Origin: Arcuatula senhousia
Taxonomy: Eukaryota > Mollusca > Bivalvia > Mytilida > Mytilidae
DNA length: 64,000 bases
Direction: 5' to 3'
Assembly (NCBI GenBank): GCA_963971305.1
Contig: OZ020305.1
Span: 13,177,001 to 13,241,000 of the forward strand
How positions within the stretch are numbered: position 1 is the stretch's first letter; each line of letters opens with the position of its first letter. A program made the position numbers and the translations under genes. Under the pieces are notes generated by a model. The model was given only the letters and a program-made list of their open reading frames with translations. It was not told the origin of the DNA and did not search any database. This document shows, piece by piece, positions 1 through 12,501 of the stretch.

Positions 1-231
1 CAAATCCGGGTTAAGCATCTTTCTGATCACGAGGTCGGTTTGGCTTTGTTACATAAACAATTAAGCTTTATGCACTGTTATGAACTTTGGATCTATAAGA
101 ATATGTAAAAGCATTAAACTATAATATTATTAAAGTTCTGTGTTTTTCGCATACATGTGAAGGATCAGTCATATGTCAAAGATAAATTATTATTTTAGTT
201 TCTTTAAGACTCAGCGGATGACTTAATTTTT

Positions 232-997
232 AGCTCACCTGGACCAAAGGTCAAGGTTAGCTATTGCCATCACTTGGCATCCGTCGCCGTGGTCTGTCGT
301 CCTTAACATTTTTTCAAAAATCTTCTCCTCTGAAACTACTGAACAGAATTCAATTAAACTTGGTATGATTGATCCTTATAATTAGAGTGTTCACACGAAA
401 GTTGTGTTTCGATTTTTGATCTGTCAAAAAACATGGCGGCTGTTGCTAAAATAGACCAGGCGGGTCGGACTACTGTTTTGGCTTGTAAACCAAAAAGTAT
501 AAGAGATAGAGGAAATCTGATGCACCAGACCATATTCAGCATCAAAAACTCCACGAAAGTCTCTATTGGGTCGAAGCTGTCAGATGACCCCTTATAGGGG
601 TTAGTAAAGGTAAAACATAGCATTTTGGGATGTTTTTGCTCTATAAAGTAAAAACAATTGCAGAAAGAAAAAAGCTGTTGCTTGCTTAAACCTTCGGCTC
701 ATTTGACTCTACAAAAGTCTTCATTGGGTCCAAGATTTCAGATAACCCGTTATAGTGGTAATGACACTTTAAAAGTCAAAAATAGCATTTTTTTCATGAT
801 TTTGCTCCATAGAATGAAAACTATTGCAGATAGAGAAAAGCTGTTGCTTGCTTAAACCTCCTGCTCATTTACCTCTACAAAAATCTGCCTTGGATCAAAG
901 TTGTCAGATGACACATTCTAGGGGTAATAGCTCATAGAAAGACTCTTACAGCTTAAAGACGAGGTGAGCGATTAAGGCTCCCTGGAGCCTCTCGTTC
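232..997 (+). repeat. Hairpin-headed dispersed repeat, family C, copy 1
   Basis: The copy opens with AGCTCACCTGGACC, an imperfect inverted arm (AGGTCAAGGTTAGCT), a GC-rich CGTCCGTCGCCG-like tract, and the words TCTTCTCCTCTGAAACTACT and AAACTTGGTATGATTGATCC. Short tandem units containing 'gagaaaagctgttgcttgctt' style text follow. It closes with GAGGTGAGCG and the palindromic GGCTCCCTGGAGCC. Two further copies lie at 42047-43346 (same strand) and 28459-29451 (opposite strand). No protein is encoded; the reading frames across it are chance. Confidence 0.85.
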
Positions 998-2404
998 GTT
1001 TAACGACAACCTTTATTTTTTTACATTATTACTCTTCTCGTTTCTGACTTGATTTATAATTTTTGAACTTCTTCGTGTTTACAAACAAAACTGTATTGAC
1101 TGGACATGAAACAATTAAAAAGCAATCAATCAAGCGCATCATGTGTGTTGATACAACACCTTGTAATCAATATATATATAACACTGCTCTATGAATCGGA
1201 TTATTGCAAAAGTATTAAGGATGTTGTTCTGGAATTCCGTTTCTATTACCCAGTCAATAAACTTTCATAGTTACTCCTCATATAATTGCCATATATTCTG
1301 AATAAAAATAGAATATCGTAAGACTAAGTCTATTCAAAAGGCTTAGTGGCTAATGTTCATTTCATTGACGAGTTGCTATATTTGTCAGGGCAGTCCAAGG
1401 ACGAATTATATCAAGTAAATAATTTCATTTGCAAATGACCAAACATGAGAAAGTAAACAGATTTCAATTGTTAAAAGAAAGAACTCGAGTTTCTAAACTT
1501 AAACGGACCAGCAACGTACCATTATTTGAAACGTTCAAAGATATTTAGTTAATCTTGTCAATGTTAAGCCTAAAAATATATCATGACCTTCACCCTTCAA
1601 CGGAGGTCAAGGTCATCTCTTTTATGACCCGTGTTGACTCTAGTTAATTCTGACGAACAAAGCATAATACATTTAGGATAAGCTGTAGTTTACCCCCCGC
1701 ATGTCTTAGTCTATGCTAATTAAAAATGGTTCTGTCGCATGTCTCGTGCACCTCCGTTCTCGTTAGTACATTTTTCTTTTGATTTTCTTTATGAACCTAT
1801 GATTATTGTTGGCCATAGTTGTTAAAACGACATAACTATGATGAAATGATAAATCATTATATTGCTTTAACTATAACTACAATTTGGCCTTCTTAAAGTA
1901 CACATTTCTTTTGATTATTATGCCCTTTTCTAACCAACACTTTCAAAACCAGTTATATCAATAAATCACCACATGCTCTGTGCTTAATTTCAAAGAAAGT
2001 GAACATTCATAATAGGATTTTAAAGAAATGAACCAACATGCCATTATTTTAAAATAATATCTTATCAATGTTTCATTTAACATTGACTGGTCGAGCTAAT
2101 CAAAGCATAAATTCTGATAAAAAGAACCATAAAAGCCTATTTTGTGTCTGAGTTATGTGCTTGAGTTTGTTAGGTGCAGGACCTGATTTTCACTTCCCAT
2201 CAAGTTGAAAGTATTAATTGATGTGTTATATAACAGTATTAGGAAATTAATTAGAAATAGAAAATTAATACAGCGAATGTATGGATGAGAGCTATCGTTC
2301 CGTCAGAATTACGTCAATCGTTGAATGTAATTCGTCCATGATAGTATATCTCATGCACTATTTTTTTCCTCCTCCACAATACATTTCACAAACAAAAACA
2401 TTAT
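998..2404. other. AT-rich intergenic stretch, nothing recognised
   Basis: I see no coding frame longer than chance, no repeat shared with the rest of the window and no RNA gene here. Only short A/T runs and a small TATATATA tract are present. Confidence 0.5.
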
Positions 2405-3140
2405 ATATATAATAAAGGCGTTAAAGTCCCATATCCCCAAAATATTTTATCTTGACACACAATCCTACAAAATTTCAGCAAAATTGCATTCAGCGGTTTT
2501 AGAGAATTTTTTTTAACAAAGACATGTTACATATTGCTATGCCCCCGCTGTATTTAAATCAAAACCCCAAAATATAGCTATCAGTACTTTAGATGTGTTA
2601 CATAATGGAACAATACACCATTCTATAAAATGTGAAATAGTGCTTCTACGACACTAAAATGCACAAAATCAATATTCAAATTACTCCTATAAAATTTGTC
2701 AAATCAAAATAGTGTTGCGATATGTTCAACTGCATATTTTGACAAACAATTCTACAAAATTTCAGCAAAATTCTTTTAGCTGCCTCAGAGAAGTTACGCC
2801 CCAAAAGTGTTCCTATGTCCTAAAATGAACGATAAAGTCCCTTGATTACTACAGATTGAAGATAAAGTGTACGCGACACAACCTACAATAATAACAATAA
2901 TTTAAAAACTCGCAAAGGAAAACAGCCAACAGCCTTCAATAAGACCAATGGTCGCTGCTCGCTGTTTTGAATATATCAAAATTGCGTTTCGATATAATCA
3001 ACTGCATATGATGACAAACAGTCCTATAAAATTGCAACAAAATATGTTGAACGTTCAAGAGGAATTGTGCCCACAAAAGTGTGACGGACGCACGGACGGA
3101 CGAAGACCATTACTGTGTCCTTTCATCGCGTCCTGATGGG
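2405..3140 (+). repeat. Dispersed repeat with about three diverged ~280-bp units
   Basis: Three diverged units carry variants of 'tgacaaacaatcctacaaaatttcagcaaaatt' (around 2450, 2740 and 3010), followed by a GAGAAGTT/CCCCAAAAGTG motif. The last unit ends in a GACGGACGCACGGACGGACG tract. This layout, tandem core units plus a CGGACG simple repeat, resembles the other non-coding families in the window. The short reading frame at 2948-3136 is part of the repeat and is not a gene. Confidence 0.55.
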
Positions 3141-3149
3141 TAAAAGGCC

Positions 3150-3400
3150 ATGTTCCTCACACGTTAAAGGACCCTGCTATATGTATATGTGTCAATAAAG
3201 TAGGACGGAAGACCCCCTGCAGTAGGCTTTATTGACTGATCCTACGTATACCCATCCGTATTTTCCAGTGGCAGTCAAAGCTTACATGTTGGCTCTATTT
3301 CCTGCACTCCTTCATCATTTTACTTTTTACTGCTCTGATGTACATCTCCTTGAATTCGGCTGTTTGTGAATGAAGCAATGGCTTTCTAACTTTCATCCAT
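3150..3400 (+). mobile_element. SINE-like fragment, family B (3' portion)
   Basis: The segment has the order found in the longer family B copies: CACGTTAAAGGACCCTG, a 'gtaggac' word, CCAGTGGCAGTCAAA, 'tcctgcactccttcatcat', and a 'gaattcggctgt' tail. It is diverged and lacks the promoter head. Related copies lie at 13680-13935, 25990-26412, 35240-35720, 43805-44175 and 45370-45605. Confidence 0.5.
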
Positions 3401-4154
3401 CAATAAGCGATATAAGTACTTTGTAATTCTTTTCAAAATTCCACTTTTGACCCAGAATAGAATCTTTGACGAGATATCTTACTAACGTCACTTAAGGAGG
3501 ATTAAGTATGATAAAGTAGGATTACGGACGGTGGTATCTTCCAGGGCAATGACATTTATAAAGGGTGAATTTTTTAATGCAGATATTCGTGTAAATTATG
3601 GAAATTTAATGTAGCCTAATGAATTTGTCCTATAAAAATATTTTTTGCTAAGAAAAAAACGAAAATATCATAATTGCTTACTTAGTTTCATGTTTGCTGC
3701 AATTGAAAAAAAATAAAACTCAATGTTAGAGTTTGGATTTATGAATTGGTTAGCTATTGCTTATTTCCGAACTCGACTGTTGGTTTCGACTTTAGCATTG
3801 AGATGAATATGGCAAGGTGAAAATGATCATGACGTGACGATGAAGTGGGATTTGAACTCAAGACTGGTGGCTAAACGGGGAATAGCCACGGGACAATAGA
3901 GGACTGTGTGATAGAAACATGAAAAAGTGTTCTTTACATTATCATGCTGGGGGATACATTCATATTACTTGATTAAGTATTGTTCACCTTCAGACTTTTC
4001 AAACTTTGATAGGATGAGTTAAGCTGTGTAGATTCGACCTTTTTTTATACTAAAGGACATTTGATTACACAAAACAAATAAAGACTGCCATTGGAAATGA
4101 TAAGGTTGTGTAAGTTCTAGCAATTAAGCCTACTACGGGTCCTACCCATATCTA
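3401..4154. other. Intergenic stretch, nothing recognised
   Basis: AT-rich single-copy-looking DNA with no open frame of note. A short piece around 3830-3860 (GATGAAGTGGGATTTGAACT) may be SINE-derived, but it is too short to assign. Confidence 0.4.
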
Positions 4155-4375
4155 AACTTGTGACAGTGTTCTCTAACGAGCGAGGAACGTACTACTTTCA
4201 CTGTACGGTGCACGATTATGGCTTGCGGTCAGATTTTCTGTATTATTGCCTGCAAATTCCGGCATGGAATACACCTCTCTCCTCGTGCTAGCAAACACAC
4301 CCGACTTGTCATCTGCTCCTACAAGTTTAGTGGTGCTGTGGACCGTTTCTGCACGTAGGACCCGGACTGGTTTTT
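4155..4375 (-). mobile_element. SINE-like fragment, family B (5' head)
   Basis: Read on the minus strand this is a family B head: GTCCTACGTGCAGAAACGG, 'agcaccactaaacttgt', a GATGACAAGTCG word, then ACCGCAAGCCATAATCGTG, CACCGTACAGTG and CGTTCCTCGCTCGTTAG. The last words match the complementary strand of the family B copy at 43805-44175. The copy is truncated and diverged. Confidence 0.5.
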
Positions 4376-4763
4376 CATTTCTAAGTCGACAGCATAAATC
4401 ATTTTGAGATAATTTTATATTCATTAAAAAAGTTCACTTCTATTCTATCATTGTTTTTTGTTTTGTTTAAAAATGTTTTAAAGTTAAACATTCAAGGTCG
4501 TACTTCTACAGTACATTTTGAACTAAAATAAATAACGATTCGGAATGATGCAAGACCTACCCTATTCCGAGGTAACGGAGACACGTGGAAATAAAACACA
4601 AGACTAAACGGTAATACTGAAAGTGCATAATCTACATCGTGATGATTTAGTGTTGATAAACCTTTTCCTGATGAAGAAATAATTGGTACAGCATTGGTAA
4701 ATATCTTCCTGAATTAGTGAACTGGTTGTATCAAGTAATGATTGGGTTTTAATTATCAGTTAA

Positions 4764-5404
4764 AGACATAGAACCTATCATTTTGGCAATTTTTGAAAAA
4801 TACTAAAATTCACACTATTTGAAGAATACATTGTAAAACCTTTGAAGAAACTGTTAAATTTTCAAAAAACCTGCCAGAAAGTATTCTTTTCGACCGAAAA
4901 CTGATGAAAAAAACGCAGTGTCAAAAAAGAGGACAAACTAATTATAGAATGTAAACAATTGCGGGTACTGGTAAACTGAGAAACAAAAAGTAACCAAACG
5001 AAACGGAGCTGCACAAAAACGATATCGGTAAAGAAGGAAACATAAACAGTAACATTAGCAACCGAAATCTGTATTTAGAAAGGAAACGAAATCAAGCAAA
5101 ACTGGTAAAAAGAAAAATTGTAGCCGACACCAGTCGTTTTTCTTAATTTACCGATTTCGTTTTCTCTTCGCCTCGTTCGGTTACAATTCGTTTCTCAGTT
5201 TAACAGTACCCAGTTTACCAAAAAGTAAATATTTATGCTGGACGATACTTAATCAAAGCGAATAATTAAAGTAAGATTATTTTATAGAAAACTGCAAAAC
5301 ATTGAGTTTTTATGTTGGTAAAGGTAAGTTTTAGATAGTATATTTTTAATATATGTACTTTTTATTCAATGTAAAAAAATGCGAAATTGATAGGTTCTAT
5401 GTCT
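4764..5404. mobile_element. 641-bp foldback MITE flanked by TTAA, copy 1
   Basis: The element starts AGACATAGAACCTATCA and ends with the inverse TGATAGGTTCTATGTCT. TTAA lies on both sides (4760-4763 and 5405-5408). The interior is itself largely self-complementary: GGTAAACTGAGAAAC on the left pairs with GTTTCTCAGTTTAAC on the right. A second 641-bp copy at 9373-10013 differs at one base that I noticed. TTAA duplication is known for piggyBac and some Kolobok-type transposases, so this is probably a non-autonomous element mobilised by such an enzyme; no transposase is encoded. The high identity indicates recent movement. Confidence 0.9.
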
Positions 5405-5408
5405 TTAA

Positions 5409-6025
5409 ATGAAGATTTATATAATGTGAATTTCGCTCAATTTCTATTGTTTGCGTTCGTGAACTCAAATTTATCAGTAATAACTATAGTTAACAAAGCG
5501 CAAATGCTAGTGTACCAACGCAAAACAGCAATTAATGACCGCAAAGTTCGGTTTATCTCTAATTTTAGTTTGCGACCGAAAAACTCAGTTTGTCACCGAA
5601 AAATATTTAAGTCTAGAGCAAAATCGTTTAAAGAATCCACAGCATTAATATTGTGATTGCTTCATTATAGCGGGTTTCATTTTTTATTAGAAACCCTAAT
5701 TTTCGTAACCCCCATTATCGATCGCTTATGATAATTACAAAACAACTCAAATTATCATTATCGCTCAAAAACTATAGTAGGCGAGTGATAAACTCAGAAT
5801 ATCATTCGATAAACTCAGAATATCATTCGATAAAGTCCGTAATCAGGCTTTTGTTTTTGTCACATGTCATTCATGGGATTAAATCACTCGCAAATTTTAT
5901 ATTGAGGAGCTAACGTACCTTAAGTTGTTGATTTATTTGTGAAGTTTAAGTTGTGCATCGACGCAGAAAACCATATTATTCGAAATTCAACCATGAGCCT
6001 TAAAGTTCTTTTTAAATGGCTTATT
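5409..6025. other. Intergenic stretch with a 20-bp direct duplication
   Basis: AT-rich DNA. At about 5790-5835 the phrase AACTCAGAATATCATTCGAT occurs twice in tandem. No gene is recognised. Confidence 0.4.
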
Positions 6026-6650
6026 TATACCCCCGCTTGAAAAGTGGGAGGGGTATATGATGATAGGGATGTCCGTCCGCCCGTCCGTGTGTCCGTCCTT
6101 CCGTAACACCTAAGGATTCCCATCTCTTATTTTCAACTCCTCTTTAACCCTCAATGGATTTTCATGAAACTTTCACACAATCTTTGTATAATGTAGATGA
6201 GCACTTACACTACTATTGTAAAATTTGATCTGATGGTTTTTTAGGGTTTCCCATGTTTCCTATAGCAAAACATGGACTTAGCCATTGCACAACAAAGGTG
6301 CACACATGCATATCTTATCCGCAACTCCTTCTCAACCCCTCAATGGATTTTCATGCAACTTTCACACAATCTTTGTGACACAATGTAGATATGCACCTCT
6401 TTATTTTACAATTCGATCTGATGGATTTGTTTGGTTTCCCATAGCAAAATATGGGCTTAGCAATTACACAACAGAGGGCACCTATCTCTTATCCTCAACT
6501 CCTCCCAAACCCCTCAATGGATTTTCATGAAAATTTCACACAATGTTTTTTTGACGCAATCATGCAATGGAGATATGCACCTCCGATTTTCTGATTAGAT
6601 TTTGTGGGAGCGAAAGGGTTTTCATTTGTGATCTGCTACTCACAGTTTTT
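6026..6650 (+). repeat. Hairpin-headed tandem repeat, family F, copy 1
   Basis: The head CCCCCGCTTGAAAAGTGGG pairs with itself and continues GAGGGGTATA. A CCGTCCGCCCGTCCGTGTG simple-repeat tract follows. Three units of about 175-190 bp then carry 'caatggattttcatgaaactttcacacaat' (near 6153, 6341 and 6516). The same head occurs at 50138. The reading frame at 6285-6530 simply translates the repeated unit. Confidence 0.75.
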
Positions 6651-7310
6651 TAGCTTCCTAAAAATATTGAAGAATATGCACTGCAAAAAAAAAAAACAAC
6701 AACCCACCACCCCCACCCCTCTCCCCCCAATAAAAAAAAACCCCAAAACACCGCATAAAAATTTTGAAATAAGCGTATCAGTACAAGGATATAAACAGTT
6801 CCTTCTAAGAAAAGAATAAAGAGCAAGCGAAGTATAATGACAAGAACAGTCGGTTAGTAGATTAAAATTCTCAGATCCTAGCATGTGACCTCATATCTTA
6901 TGTGAGATCTAAATAAAAGTATTCATGCATTAAGCATATTTTGCCCTTATTCAAAATTAGATTTATTTAGAAAACAATTCGAGAGGAAAATCTGCGCATG
7001 CTAGAATAAAAGTTTTATATCATTTGTCTGTGTACACAATACACATGTTGTTGAACATGTATCCGCTATCAAATTTATTTTATATGTTCAAATACACATT
7101 TTTTTGTGTGTGTGTGTAATATGCCATATTTGCTGTACATAGACTTAAGTTTTCGTTCAAAAAGTTCAATCAGTCTTTACAGTTGAACCAGCGAAAGACA
7201 TTCAAAATCCATTGCATAAAACGTTCTTTTAAAACATATCCCTTATAGAGTAGCCACTACAAAATCCAAAAAGTCTGAAATGGCAGTTTTTTTGGCTGAA
7301 AAGTCTGAAT

Positions 7311-8390
7311 TCTGTCTTAACATTCTAAAATGTATGAAATCTTCTGAAAAATTCTTAACATTGTATGAAACAGTCTGAATCGTGTCTGAATAATTCTTAA
7401 CGCTGTCTGAATTGTCTGAATGGTATCTGGATTTGTCTTAACTAGATTCTTAATATTCTTAACGCTGTCTGAATTGTCTAAATGGTGTCTGAGTATGTCT
7501 TAACAGATTCTTAACATTCTTAACGCTATCTGAATTGTCTGAATGGTGTCTGGATTTGTCTTAACAGATTCTTAACATTCTTAACGCTGTCTGAATTGTC
7601 TGAATGGTGTCTGGATTTGTCTTAACAGATTCTTAACATTCTTAACGCTGTCTAAATTGCCTGAATGGTGTCTGGATTTGTCTTAACAGATTCTTAACAT
7701 TCTTAACGCTGTCTAAATTGCCTGAATGGTGTCTGGATTTGTCTTAACTAGATTCTTAACAATCTTAACGCTGTCTGAATTGTCTGAATGGTGTCTGAGT
7801 ATGTCTTAACAGATTCTTAACATTCTTAACGCTGTCTAAATTGCCTGAATGGTGTCTGGATTTGTCTTAACAGATTCTTAACATTCTTAACGCTGTCTAA
7901 ATTGCATGAATGGTGTCTGGATTTGTCTTAACAGATTCTTAACAGTCTTAACGCTGTCTAAATTGCCTGAATGGTGTCTGGATTTGTCTTAACTAGATTC
8001 TTAACATTCTTAACGCTGTCTGAATTGTCTGAATGGTGTCTGAGTATGTCTTAACAGATTCTTAACATTCTTAACGCTGTCTAAATTGCCTGAATGGTGT
8101 CTGGATTTGTCTTAACAGATTCTTAACATTCTTAACGCTGTCTAAATTGCCTGAATGGTGTCTGGATTTGTCTTAACAGATTCTTAACATTCTTAACGCT
8201 GTCTAAATTGCCTGAATGTTGTCTGGATTTGTCTTAACAGATTCTTAACATTCTTAACGCTGTCTAAATTGTCTGAATGGTGTCTGGATTTGTCTTAACA
8301 GATTCTTAACAGTCTGACTAGTCAAGATTGTCTAAATGTTGTCTGAATTCTTCTGAATACATTCTTAACATTCTTAACATTACTTTACAC
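7311..8390 (+). repeat. Left subterminal tandem array of the CACTA element, 61-bp period
   Basis: About 15 units follow the pattern GTCTAAATTGCCTGAATGG, TGTCTGGATTTGTCTTAACA, GATTCTTAACATTCTTAACG. The period is 61 bp, with occasional 62-bp variants where AACAG becomes AACTAGA. Units near the outer edge are shorter and more degenerate. Higher-order groups recur: a GAGTATG variant unit is followed by several GGATTTG units. No spacers are present, so this is not a CRISPR array. Confidence 0.92.
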
Positions 8391-8399
8391 TTGATAAAA

Positions 8400-8914
8400 T
8401 AAAATTGTTAATACATGTAGTTTCGCTCCTTTTTGTGAAGCAATTTTATCAAATCATAGGGACATGCGCTTGATTTTATAAACGAATTTTTTTAAAGGTG
8501 CTATGTTTTTTATATATTTTTAGTATTATTTGTAGGTGTTTTATGTTTTTATTCGTATGTCCGTTTGTTAAGTTGTTACTATGGTATTCGATTTCGATTT
8601 GATTAGATTATCTGGTATCGTTATATTTTACAAAATAGCATTTAATTTCGGAGAAAGTTGTCTTGAAAGTGAAGAAATTCAGAGCAAAAAAAAAAACGAA
8701 AACAGTCATGAAGAAACATTCGGAACCGCAAGTTTTTCAAGAAACTGTGTACCTGAGTGCATGGTAAAGGGTGTAGGCTACATATTAATTAGCATCGAGA
8801 TGTTCCTCTGTGGGGGACAATTTGGTTTTAATTACGGTAATAAGTGCTAATTTCATATCAAAGAGCATTATATATTTATATAACATAGTGTAATTAACAA
8901 GATCCCTTTGTGGA
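8400..8914. other. Interior of the CACTA element, no gene recognised
   Basis: An 89-codon frame at 8581-8850 begins with a true ATG, but its translation (lysine/asparagine stretch, no motif) resembles no family I know, and the flanks show no splice or promoter signal. I treat it as chance. Confidence 0.4.
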
Positions 8915-9118
8915 ACGCCAAATAGTACACCACATAAGCTAACTTTTCAGCCCCTACCCATCTTCCCCTTTTTGTCCTGTGGTTCTTCGAAACGTGCCCT
9001 TTCCTTCCCCATTTTTCATATCATCATTTCATGTTCATTTTATCATTATTTCATGTTCATTGCCTTCAAATAACCTATATACTGCTGCGAGGGCGTAAAA
9101 CCTCACTCACTCATTTAG
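8915..9118 (+). mobile_element. SINE-like element, family A, 3' half, nested in the CACTA element
   Basis: It carries AACGCCAAATAGTACACCAC, TAAGCTAACTTTTCAGCCCC, CCTGTGGTTCTTC, CATCATTTCATGTTCATTTT, a CCTATATACTGCTGCGAGGG word and the terminal GCGTAAAACCTCACTCACTC. This matches the 3' half of the full copy at 21778-22290. The promoter head is missing, as expected for 5'-truncated retroposition. Confidence 0.75.
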
Positions 9119-9372
9119 TTCCAAGCGAAAGCAAAGCGAATTGTAATCCTTTACATGAAACCATTGAGGTATCAAACTATAACAGGAGGTTACAACCCAA
9201 ACTTTACATGTGTATCTTACTATGTACTAAACCGCCAAATCCCTGAAAAAACGAAAATAAAAGCAGTGGCATTCTTATTCTTTAGTATTATTTATAACAA
9301 ATTCTCTTAAAAAATACATCCCGGGATACATCAATACACAAACCAACAAACTAAATATCTGTTCTACTTTAA

Positions 9373-10013
9373 AGACATAGAACCTATCATTTTGGCAATT
9401 TTTGAAAAATACTAAAATTCACACTATTTGAAGAATACATTGTAAAACCTTTGAAGAAACTGTTAAATTTTCAAAAAACCTGCCAGAAAGTATTCTTTTC
9501 GACCGAAAACTGATGAAAAAAACGCAGTGTCAAAAAAGAGGACAAACTAATTATAGAATGTAAACACTTGCGGGTACTGGTAAACTGAGAAACAAAAAGT
9601 AACCAAACGAAACGGAGCTGCACAAAAACGATATCGGTAAAGAAGGAAACATAAACAGTAACATTAGCAACCGAAATCTGTATTTAGAAAGGAAACGAAA
9701 TCAAGCAAAACTGGTAAAAAGAAAAATTGTAGCCGACACCAGTCGTTTTTCTTAATTTACCGATTTCGTTTTCTCTTCGCCTCGTTCGGTTACAATTCGT
9801 TTCTCAGTTTAACAGTACCCAGTTTACCAAAAAGTAAATATTTATGCTGGACGATACTTAATCAAAGCGAATAATTAAAGTAAGATTATTTTATAGAAAA
9901 CTGCAAAACATTGAGTTTTTATGTTGGTAAAGGTAAGTTTTAGATAGTATATTTTTAATATATGTACTTTTTATTCAATGTAAAAAAATGCGAAATTGAT
10001 AGGTTCTATGTCT
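9373..10013. mobile_element. 641-bp foldback MITE flanked by TTAA, copy 2 (nested)
   Basis: This copy has the same length and termini as 4764-5404, with TTAA at 9369-9372 and 10014-10017. The one difference I found is CACTTGCGGG here against CAATTGCGGG in copy 1. It sits inside the CACTA element, so it inserted after that element or moved with it. Confidence 0.9.
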
Positions 10014-10017
10014 TTAA

Positions 10018-12050
10018 AACAGTTTTATCATGAGTAATAGAACATTCTTATATTTAGATTTAAATTATACTTTATTTGTTTGCAGTGGCATGCATTAATT
10101 GTGCAATCAAAAATATTTTAACGATATTCGCTATTGTAAATTCTTTATCATACCTTCACTTGTTCATTTTATGCATTTTCATTTTGTCCATAAATTTTGT
10201 GGAAGTTCTGTATATTTTTGTGCAGTATAAATCGCCTCAAAAAGTTTCCTGGTACAAAAATATTAATAGAAATAAAAAGTACATGTAAAAATCTAACGTC
10301 CTCTGGCAAAACTACAAGGTTTTATACAGTTAAAGGATGTTGTATCAATAACTTGAATATAAAATAGGGTTTACCGGCTACCGTTAACGCTGACCAACTA
10401 AAGACAGTCCATATAATTCTCCTTGTGGAACTTTATATAAAAAAAATAAATGTTAGAAATGGTAGACAACAGTCTGTTCATACCTCTTTCGCATATTGTC
10501 CTCTAACTTCTTTGTCAAAAATTACACACTGTTGTTTTTTTTACCATTTTCAGTCTGTTGGGGATAAACTCTATATATAGCCGGTAATAACCCCCTGTTA
10601 AAGTAAAATCCGAGTCATTTGAATTTTTTCTATTACTTTTTGGCACCATTAAAATGGTTATGGTAATAATTATAAGACTATCTGTTCAACACGGCAGATT
10701 TCATTGGCTTTATCTTGGTTTTAAGGTATCGTGCAACAACCTACACTGTTTCGAAACATGCCACAGGGAAGATGTTTATTTGTTTGTTATTATTATATTT
10801 TTTTTAAGACCGTATGTTTTCATGACATGGAAAGGACCAATGTTTAAGTATTCGCAGTTTAAAAATATCTCGTTTTCTTCAAATAATAAAAAAATGAAAA
10901 GATTATGTTTCTTTATAGTACGTGTCATTATACTTTTTTTTAACCAATTTCTACAATCTTTACTTTTGTGTAAATAGTAGAAGCTGTGGCCGACAAGTAC
11001 ATGTATGTAAAGTCTCAGGTGGGACCGTATCCTTATTAATAAGGTAACTGATAAGGCAACGGATCTTAAAAACTGGTGGAGATAAAACACAGGCCATCTT
11101 CAAGAGTGTTAACACCTACTTGCCAAACTTAGACGGTGCTTTTAGTATCAATAGAAATCCAGCGGGGAATTAATTGTGTTAATCATTTTTAATTACTGAT
11201 AATTTGATGCCTCAATGGTGTACATGTAACTATGAACATAATTCCGAACTTTGGATAAAAAGTGAAAATTTATGCATATACTAGTATGTTGATATCAACT
11301 AAAATTATTGTACCCGTTGATTGCTTGTAGTTTATATACGTTCATCTTGTGTTATTAAAGTCCCATTGTCTAAGATTTTAACAAATTTTAGGAAGGGTAT
11401 TTTATTCAACAAATCATTTCTTAAACATACCAAAGACCGTCTGAAATACGTTAAATCGACGAAAAAAGAACCTTATATCTGTCAGAGATCGATATTTATC
11501 ATGATTTCAAGACTCCCAAAGCAAAAAAAAAAAAATTGAAGAAAATCGTTGATAATGGGACTTTAACCATAGCATGTAAAGTTCAAAATAGAAACCTTTA
11601 ATGAATATTCAGAACTAAAAAGTTAAAGTTAACTTTTAACTTTAACTTTAACTAGATATTTTAAAAATCAATTGGGGATTCAAATAATAGTAAATCTTAA
11701 TATAGATTCATTGGAATAAATAATTAAATAAATTAATATAAATAAATATTTTAATAGATAAATTAAATGTAAGAATACTTGATCTAACTTGATTTTTTAA
11801 AGCTGTTTCGTTGGAGAATATCAATCATTAATTTAAAACAAGATTTTTGAAAATAATGTTAAAACTGTTTTTATGAACAATTTGATTATATTTCAATCTA
11901 TTTTCTTTGAAGTTATCTTAACCTTAAATCTTAATGAAAACAAGGTTCATAATTAATTTAAAAAAAATAAAAGTATAATATTAAAATAATCTGCTCAGGA
12001 AAAGATCAACGTTCCGAGAAGACGTTTATTATTTAGAATGCACAGAATAT
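10018..12050. other. Interior of the CACTA element, no gene recognised
   Basis: AT-rich DNA. A palindromic AGTTAAAGTTAAC / TTTAACTTTAACT patch lies at about 11620-11655. The 100-codon frames on the two strands at 10654-11090 overlap one another and have no motif. There is no DDE-type transposase or TNP-domain sequence. Confidence 0.45.
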
Positions 12051-12054
12051 ATCC

Positions 12055-12501
12055 AGACAATTTCAGAATGTTAAGAATATTCAGAATGTTATGAATCTGT
12101 CCAGACAATTTCAGAATGTTAAGAATATTCAGAATGTTATGAATCTGTCCAGACAATTTCAGAATGTTACGAATATTCAGAATGTTATGAATCTGTCCAG
12201 ACAATTTCAGAATGTTAAGAACATGTTAAGAATGTTGAGAATCCGTCCAGACAATTTCAGAATGTTAAGAACATGTTAAGAATGTTAAGAATCCGTCCAG
12301 ACAATTTCAGAATGTTAAGAACATGTTAAGAATGTTAAGAATCCGTCCAGACAATTTCAGAATGTTAAGAACATGTTAAGAATGTTATGAATCCGTTCAG
12401 AAAATTTCAGAATGTTAAGAATATTCAGAATGTTATGAATCCGTTCAGACAATTTCAGAATGTTAAGAATATGTTAAGAATGTTAAGATTGTTAAGAATC
12501 T
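12055..12501 (-). repeat. Right subterminal tandem array of the CACTA element, 48/50-bp periods
   Basis: Units carry TCCAGACAATTTCAGAATGT followed by TAAGAA words. The period is 48 bp at the inner edge and 50 bp from about 12190 outward. In reverse complement the words (CTTAACATTCT, TGAAATTGTCTGGA) are the same as in the left array, so the two arrays face each other. The short frames at 11995-12204 and 12091-12279 only translate the array. Confidence 0.9.

Noticed and set aside
7311..8390. CRISPR-like array
   Set aside because: Units are contiguous 61-bp tandem repeats without unique spacers, in eukaryotic DNA, inside CACTA ends.
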